This document shows, piece after piece, positions 58,337 to 64,000 of a stretch of DNA of 64,000 nt. The notes beneath the pieces were generated by a model. It did no database searches and was not told the origin of the DNA. It saw only the letters and a list, made by a program, of their open reading frames with translations. The stretch is from Sphaerosporella brunnea (Eukaryota; Ascomycota; Pezizomycetes; Pezizales; Pyronemataceae). How positions within the stretch are numbered: position 1 is the stretch's first letter; each line of letters opens with the position of its first letter. The DNA lies in NCBI GenBank assembly GCA_008704415.1, contig VXIS01000032.1:186001-250000 (forward strand). The letters are read 5' to 3'. Position numbers and translations under genes: made by a program.

Positions 58337-61300
58337 TCACGAGGAAGCCGCCACGGAAATCTGCTGCGGGTTTGCACGCTCTGCGCGACCCAAAAGCTCA
58401 GCAGGCAACTTAGAGCGTTTGACGATGCCACCGGTGACGGCCAACCTGGTCGAATGCATCAAGTACTGGTCGACCTCCCGAGCGCATTGTCTTCCCTCGT
58501 TAATACCCCTGAAGATAAAGAGTTAGAAGACCACCGAGAAACATGCACAACAGGTGGGCCACTTACCAAACAATCAAACTCTGGCCTCTGCGGCAATCGC
58601 CAGCGGCAAAGATACCCGGCTCGGACGTAGCATACTGTCCAGGAGCAGTCTTGACATTCTTGCGACCATCACGTTCGAGAGTTCCCAGTGCCTTATCCTC
58701 CGGTCCTAAGAAACCCATCGAAAGCAACACCATGTCGGCAGAGAAGAACTGCTCAGAGCCTTCAACTTGCTTCATATCCCATCCGGTACGGGTGCGTGTC
58801 CATTCCACGCGCACCGTCTTGATGCCCTTCACGTTTCCATTTCCGTCGTCTACAAACTCCTTGCTCATAACGCAATATTCACGAGGATCGCGGCCATACT
58901 TGGCTTGAACCTCGGAGTGGCCGTAGTCGACACGGAAGATCTTGGGCCATTGCGGCCAGGGGTTATCGCGGGCACGCTCAGAAGGTGGAGCAGGAAGAAG
59001 CTCGAAGTTGACAACAGACTTCGCCCCATGACGAACCGCAGTACCGATACAGTCATTACCGGTGTCACCACCGCCAATGACAACAACGTCTTTGTCCTTG
59101 GCGGAGATGTACTTGCCGTCCTGAAGGTTCGAATCCAGCAGGTCTTTGGTGTTGGCGTGCAGGAATGTCATCGCGAAGTCAATGCCCTTGAGTTCACGAC
59201 CGGGGATGGGGAGGTTGCGAGGAACAGTTGCGCCGGTAGCCACAATGACAGCATCATTATCCTTCTTCAGGTCGGCGATAGTAATTTCTTCGCCAATGTG
59301 AGTGTTCGTTACGAAGTTGATGCCCTCAGCAGCCATCAAATCAACACGTCTCTGAAGAATAGACTTGTCCAACTTCATGTTCGGAATGCCATACATCATT
59401 AAACCACCAATACGGTCGTGGCGCTCGTAGACAGTGACTGTGTGTCCGGCCTTGTTTAGCTGGTTGGCAGCAGCTAAACCAGCGGGACCGGATCCAATGA
59501 TGGCAATCTTCTTTCCAGTTCGGTTCTTGGGGGGATTGGGGACAATCCAACCCTCTTCAAAGCCGCGGTCGATGATGGCGCATTCGATGGATTTGATTCC
59601 GACGGGATCCTCGTTGATACCAAGAACACAAGCTCCCTCGCAAGGAGCAGGGCATACTCGTCCAGTAACCTCGGGGAAGTCGTTGGTAGCGAGAAGAGCG
59701 AATAAGGCCTCCTTCACTTGTTCTGGAACAATAAGGTTTCCATTGGGTGATGACGTTCGAGATAGGACAGCAGTGTCGCTCTGACAGAACGGAACACCGC
59801 ATCATGCAGCGGCTGACTGATATTGAGGTCGTCGACGTCCAACCTCCTGGACAACTCCTTCCAGTCCTGACTCTGGACTTTGGATTACGGTATTTCTCGG
59901 CACGACGGTCGTAGAGCATGAAACCTGGTCTTGTTAAGAAACAACGTTGACTTCTTCTTTTGAGCCTTGGTGTCCAAAACGCTGTCTCCAAATCCGTCAT
60001 GTTGGCCTCATGCTTGTGTTTCTTCTCCAGCCTTCTCCGGGTCAACCGTCATTGAATCGCCTGTTCAGGCATGGCAATCGCGGCCTTGGCCTGAGCAGTC
60101 TTCGCCGCCTCTTCCTCAAGAATCCTCTTGTAGTCAGTGGCAACACCTTGACAAAACGAGGCAGCGCTCTCCGAAAGTCCAGAAGGACTCTCTGGCGATT
60201 CGAGCCGGTGTAATGGTAGTGATCCTCGATAAGTCCACGTACCCAAGCAATTTCGAGAGGATCGAAAGTCCAGAGAGTTCCACCATTTCAGTGTTGACCT
60301 TGCTGGGGAATTTCTGCTTGAAATCGAGAACGTAGCAATACCGCCAGACCTCCCAGACACGGCAAAGTTTCGTCCAGTCTCGCCCAGATGACGACACGAT
60401 GCCGCAGTACATGTATCGCGCCCCGTGATCACGACACCTCAACATACAGCAGTGCACCGGAGTGCGCACAGCAAACGTTCAGGGTCTGCAATTCCGCTAA
60501 GAAGGCGAGAGCCTGGAGGTGCACCATTAAGACACCACGTTGCCAACGGTGATGTGCTCCTCAGCCTGTAAGTGGCGTTCCTCGGCGGGTATATAGCAAT
60601 GCGGCCACAGAAAGACCCTTCCACGTGTCGTTGCGTACTCCTTCCGAGCTCCAACGTCACGCCAGGCGCAGGAAATAGCTCCAAACGACCGACCAGACCG
60701 ATCCCTTCAAGGCTGACATGCACAGAGTCTTCTGCAAGGGAACCATTCTCGCCCTTGCCCATCGAGATCTTGTATGCACAAGGTTGGGACACGCAGCGAG
60801 TGCTCGGTCCGTATTGATGATTTCAGCATCAGTGCGGCTGCGGAATACCTTCAGATGGTAGTCCTCGCGTCCTCAATAAGAGCTGTTATCCAAGCGGACA
60901 TGGTGAGGCGGTGGTCGCTGTCTGCCGAACCGTTTTGAAGTCGCACGCCAGGGCGGAGGGTCGTGGGCAGGTGTAAGGATGCGACTGAGGTCAATGTTTC
61001 TCGTCTGCTTGTCAGTGTGAGAGATCCTTGCGAACAATAAGCTTCTCGAGTGGCCAACCATATCATTGATGGTCCGAACCCAAGGCAACGCTTAGCCATG
61101 ATGGACCGAAGCTCGTTGGCAACGGAGTAGCGAGAAGTAATGGCGTGCTCTGGGCGTACCGTGTGAACTTCTTTGTGCGGCAGGTATTCTGGATCCTGAG
61201 TCGCGATCGCCCACGGGGCAAGTGGTGAGATGACATTGTTTCTCATCATGATGCACGCCCATGGCGATAAGAGGGGTGGTGGCGAACCCGTACTCTTCGG

Positions 61301-64000
61301 CACCCAGCAGCAGCAAGTGCGACATCACGACCTGTCCTCAACTGGCCATCAGTCTCGACAACAACGCGCCCACGCAACATCGTTGCGAGAACGAGCGTCT
61401 GATGTGTCCGCCAGACCGAGCTCCCAGGGAAGCGCACAGCGTATTGACATGCACCTGAGTCCATCGCGAAGGCTCACCAGTACACCATCGTGGCCAGAGA
61501 CCATCAATATGTGATCTGTGGGCCTTGCCTTGGCCACACCAGAGGCAACGATCCGACACAGTCTCGGACACCAGTCTTGACAGAAACACGCGACCGAGGG
61601 ATTGCGCATTTCAAGTCGTAAACATACGCTGTTATTTAAATCTTCAATGAGTAGATGTCGTGTGAGAGTGAGCTAAGACCGACGCCAGGCGTGGAATGCC
61701 GGGTCTTTGCATCGCCTGGCGGAAACCTTGTGCCAGGCATGCTCGCCACCCTCACCAGGTTTCGCTCTCTTGGGCCATCTTGATCTGAACTTGATCCGAT
61801 TCCGCAGAGAGTTGGAAGTGACTCCGAAACGTCCGATGCCACCTGCTTGATAGCAGTATCTCATAGTCGTTCGCCATTTTTCATGATGCGGCTTCGCTCA
61901 GGGTCTCACCACCGTACACCGGTGTTAGACTTAGCCGCACCCAATCTGTCATGCACATAGCACGAGCGTTCGAGTGAGATTCCATGGAATCACGATCCAT
62001 AAGACATGTGGCACAGTGCAGAATCGTCGAACATACGCGGTGACACGGTTCAACTTCCTCATGTGAATCTCTCTTTGAGGATCTTAAAATTGAGATCACA
62101 GCATTCCTCGAGGGTGCAGTCTTGATCTGCCGTCGTACGAGACAAGGGTAATGCCGCGTAGGACTTGTCCGTTCTGTACCGACAGCATCCTGAATATTGG
62201 CGATACTCACTGGGTCATTGATATGAGCTTTTCATCACCTTCTCCGCCATCAAGCCAGTGGTACTCGCCGTTCCGGCAGGCCAGGAACCGAAAACGGTCT
62301 CCGTGAAGGAATCCCCGCGATCGTGCAAAGCAAAGGCATCTTCCGCGATGTAATCTCTAAAGTGATTCCCTTAATACGGCTTGCTGTGCCCGTGAACACC
62401 TGTCCCAGACGGAATCATCTAACCAAGAGCTCTTCGATCTGGGCTCCCTTGTTAACTCTTCGAGGGTGGAAATTCCCATCTGCTCATGACCTTGAGATTC
62501 CAACATCGCACAGGTGCTGGTAGTTTCTCGACTACCTGCTAGGTCTCTTAGACCCCCGCGGATCAACCTCCTCGCGGTTCCATTTTCAGAATGCATTCCA
62601 CGCTAGGTATGCATACTGCATCGGCACCGTAACCCACAGACACACAATGGTGGACTTCACGAGCTTCTGCAGTCTCGACAACAATCGCAACCTTGGATCG
62701 CTGGCCGGTTGCGGACAAGGTGATGTGGACAGCACCGCAAGCAACCAGAGCGGACACGGGCACACGATCGTCAGACGCATCCCGATCAGAGAAGGATAAT
62801 CACTTTCGCATCCTGTTCCAAAGCCTGGCTTGCCCGATTGCAAATTTCATCAGGGCTTGCGAATACCCCTGGATACCATTGGCCTGGGGAACGTGATGTC
62901 GATAGTGGTGACGCCCCAATACTTGTGCGCCTTTTGAATTTGGCTAATGAGTTGAACTGCTCAAGGGAAAGGACAGGCGAAGTAAGAAGGAGCCCGGTGA
63001 CATTGGGAGGGTCCATCTCTAGAAGGTTTCCTTGCGGACCGCGACGTAACATCAAAGACTGCGATTTCTTCACGGATGGGATCAATCGGTGGGTTCGTGA
63101 CCGTGGGCGAAAAGCTGCCGGAGTAATCGTACAACATCCGGGGCTGCTTGGCAAGACAGGCAAGCGGTCCATCATTACCCATGGAGCCCAACGCCTCCTT
63201 GGAGTCTGCGGCCTGCCAACGAGTGTTAACATCGGCTTGCTCAAATATCGGAAATTTGGGAGCCTCCCATGGGACCCAAGCAAGAGTGTCACCCTGTTCA
63301 TATGAGTAGCCAAAGGCAAGCAACCGCTGTCGCTCGGTGCAGGCGGACAATCAATCACACTGCTTCGATGGTCCGCCATTGCTCTTCAACTCTCTTGAAT
63401 TTTTATCCAGGGTGAGCAATTGATCCTCTGACCCATGATCTAAAATCGAAACGTGAAGACACCTGTGACTTCAACTCTCTGTCATCGACGATGCGCCCTC
63501 AATGGTATCGCTAGCAACATTCGCCCCGGTTGCAATCTTCCTTTTGAATAATTTTATCGGACGGAACCAGGATAGTTCCGACTTCTGAGAGCACAAATTA
63601 TGCGGTCATCATCCGTCACGTAAAATCTACACGGCCTCAAACCGTTGCGGTCCAATGTAGACACCCGCAGTACCGTCCATCTGCAAAGGTAAAAAGGGCA
63701 GGTCCATCCCAAGGCTCCATCAGCACGCCGCCCATATCGTAAAACGCTGCTCTCTTTGGATCGAGATCGGCATTGCCTTGCCATGCTTCGGGAACCATCA
63801 TCATGATAGCCTCAGGAAGGGATAGAAAACACCCGTGATGAAAAGGAGCCCAGAACGTTTCTAATGCAGCGGAGTCAGAGCCCCCTCTCGATGATGGGTA
63901 GAGCTTTTCCAGCTCGTCGGCAAGAATGTGATTCATGACAACCCTCCACTACTCTCATCCACTTCTTGTTACCCCGCAGAGTGTTTGTTTCACCTAAAAT
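58337..64000 (-). pseudogene. glt1: Truncated, frame-broken mirror copy of GLT1
   Basis: Mirrors the last 5.6 kb of GLT1 and is cut by the window edge where exon 3 begins. Exon 5 (58,508-58,337) and the first 1.15 kb of exon 4 (58,567 to about 59,720) match the left copy, including the FAD and dinucleotide sites. Beyond 59,720 the frame breaks repeatedly: extra or missing single bases, local scrambles and mixed substitutions, including the Fe-S cysteine region near 59,790 (CMDCGVPFC lost) and the FMN domain at 60.9-61.6 kb. Synonymous sites are not favoured, so this is not diverged coding DNA under selection. Raw-read error at a poorly covered contig end fits best. A real decayed duplicate is the alternative. 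Confidence 0.85.

Larger units (their letters stand above)
42227..64000 (-). repeat. Right arm of giant palindrome, reaches window edge
   Basis: Reverse-complement copy of 20,422-42,209. Clean at 45.0-47.9 kb (F-box frame open) and essentially identical to the left arm at 50.4-59.7 kb. Noisy from about 59,720 to the end, where the GLT1 copy breaks up. Since the left partner is clean there, the noise belongs to this arm. Confidence 0.97.

Overview
This is filamentous ascomycete DNA (Pezizomycotina; Eurotiomycetes-like is a guess). Genes carry many short GT-AG introns of about 45-75 nt. The gene set is typical of these fungi: an NADH-type glutamate synthase fused into one chain, an SPT23/MGA2-type membrane-anchored transcription factor, an APC-family permease, a LicD/Mnn4-type protein, an S10 serine carboxypeptidase, a peroxisomal thioesterase, an F-box/LRR protein and an Atg37-like acyl-CoA-binding protein. 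I joined the exons by hand; in every intact multi-exon gene the splice phases agree from start to stop.

Layout, left part (unique sequence): 1-167 (-) exon of a gene running off the left edge; 3996-6612 (+) 14-exon APC permease; 8946-13377 (+) Mga2-like factor; 13939-14635 degenerate pogo/Tc1-like DNA element; 15117-16024 (-) HotDog acyl-CoA thioesterase ending in SKL; 19433-26039 (+) glutamate synthase GLT1, with a long promoter and leader containing GATA-type sites and a TATA box.

From about 20,422 to the end of the window the sequence is one giant inverted repeat. Left arm 20,422-42,209 is mirrored by right arm 42,227-64,000 around a 17-nt unpaired centre (42,210-42,226), and the right arm reaches the window edge. 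Order in the left arm: GLT1 from exon 3 onward, LicD-like gene, MITE, carboxypeptidase, MITE, small secreted protein, MITE, acyl-CoA-binding protein, F-box protein, then about 2.9 kb without a recognisable gene up to the centre. The right arm repeats this in reverse. Most of the arms match base for base, including non-coding DNA. Divergence sits in two blocks: left 34.0-39.4 kb (right partner intact or nearly so) and right 59.7-64.0 kb (left partner intact). The differences are one- and two-base insertions, deletions and mixed substitutions, as in raw long-read error, and not the C-to-T pattern of RIP. My main reading is a fold-back assembly or read artefact, or a very recent real inverted duplication that was unevenly polished. 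Broken copies in these blocks should not be taken as natural pseudogenes without read support.

Functionally, GLT1 serves ammonium assimilation. The thioesterase (PTS1) and the Atg37-like protein both point to peroxisomal acyl-CoA metabolism, and Mga2 to control of lipid desaturation, but nothing shows these genes to be a cluster. No CRISPR array, tRNA, rRNA or telomere repeat was seen.
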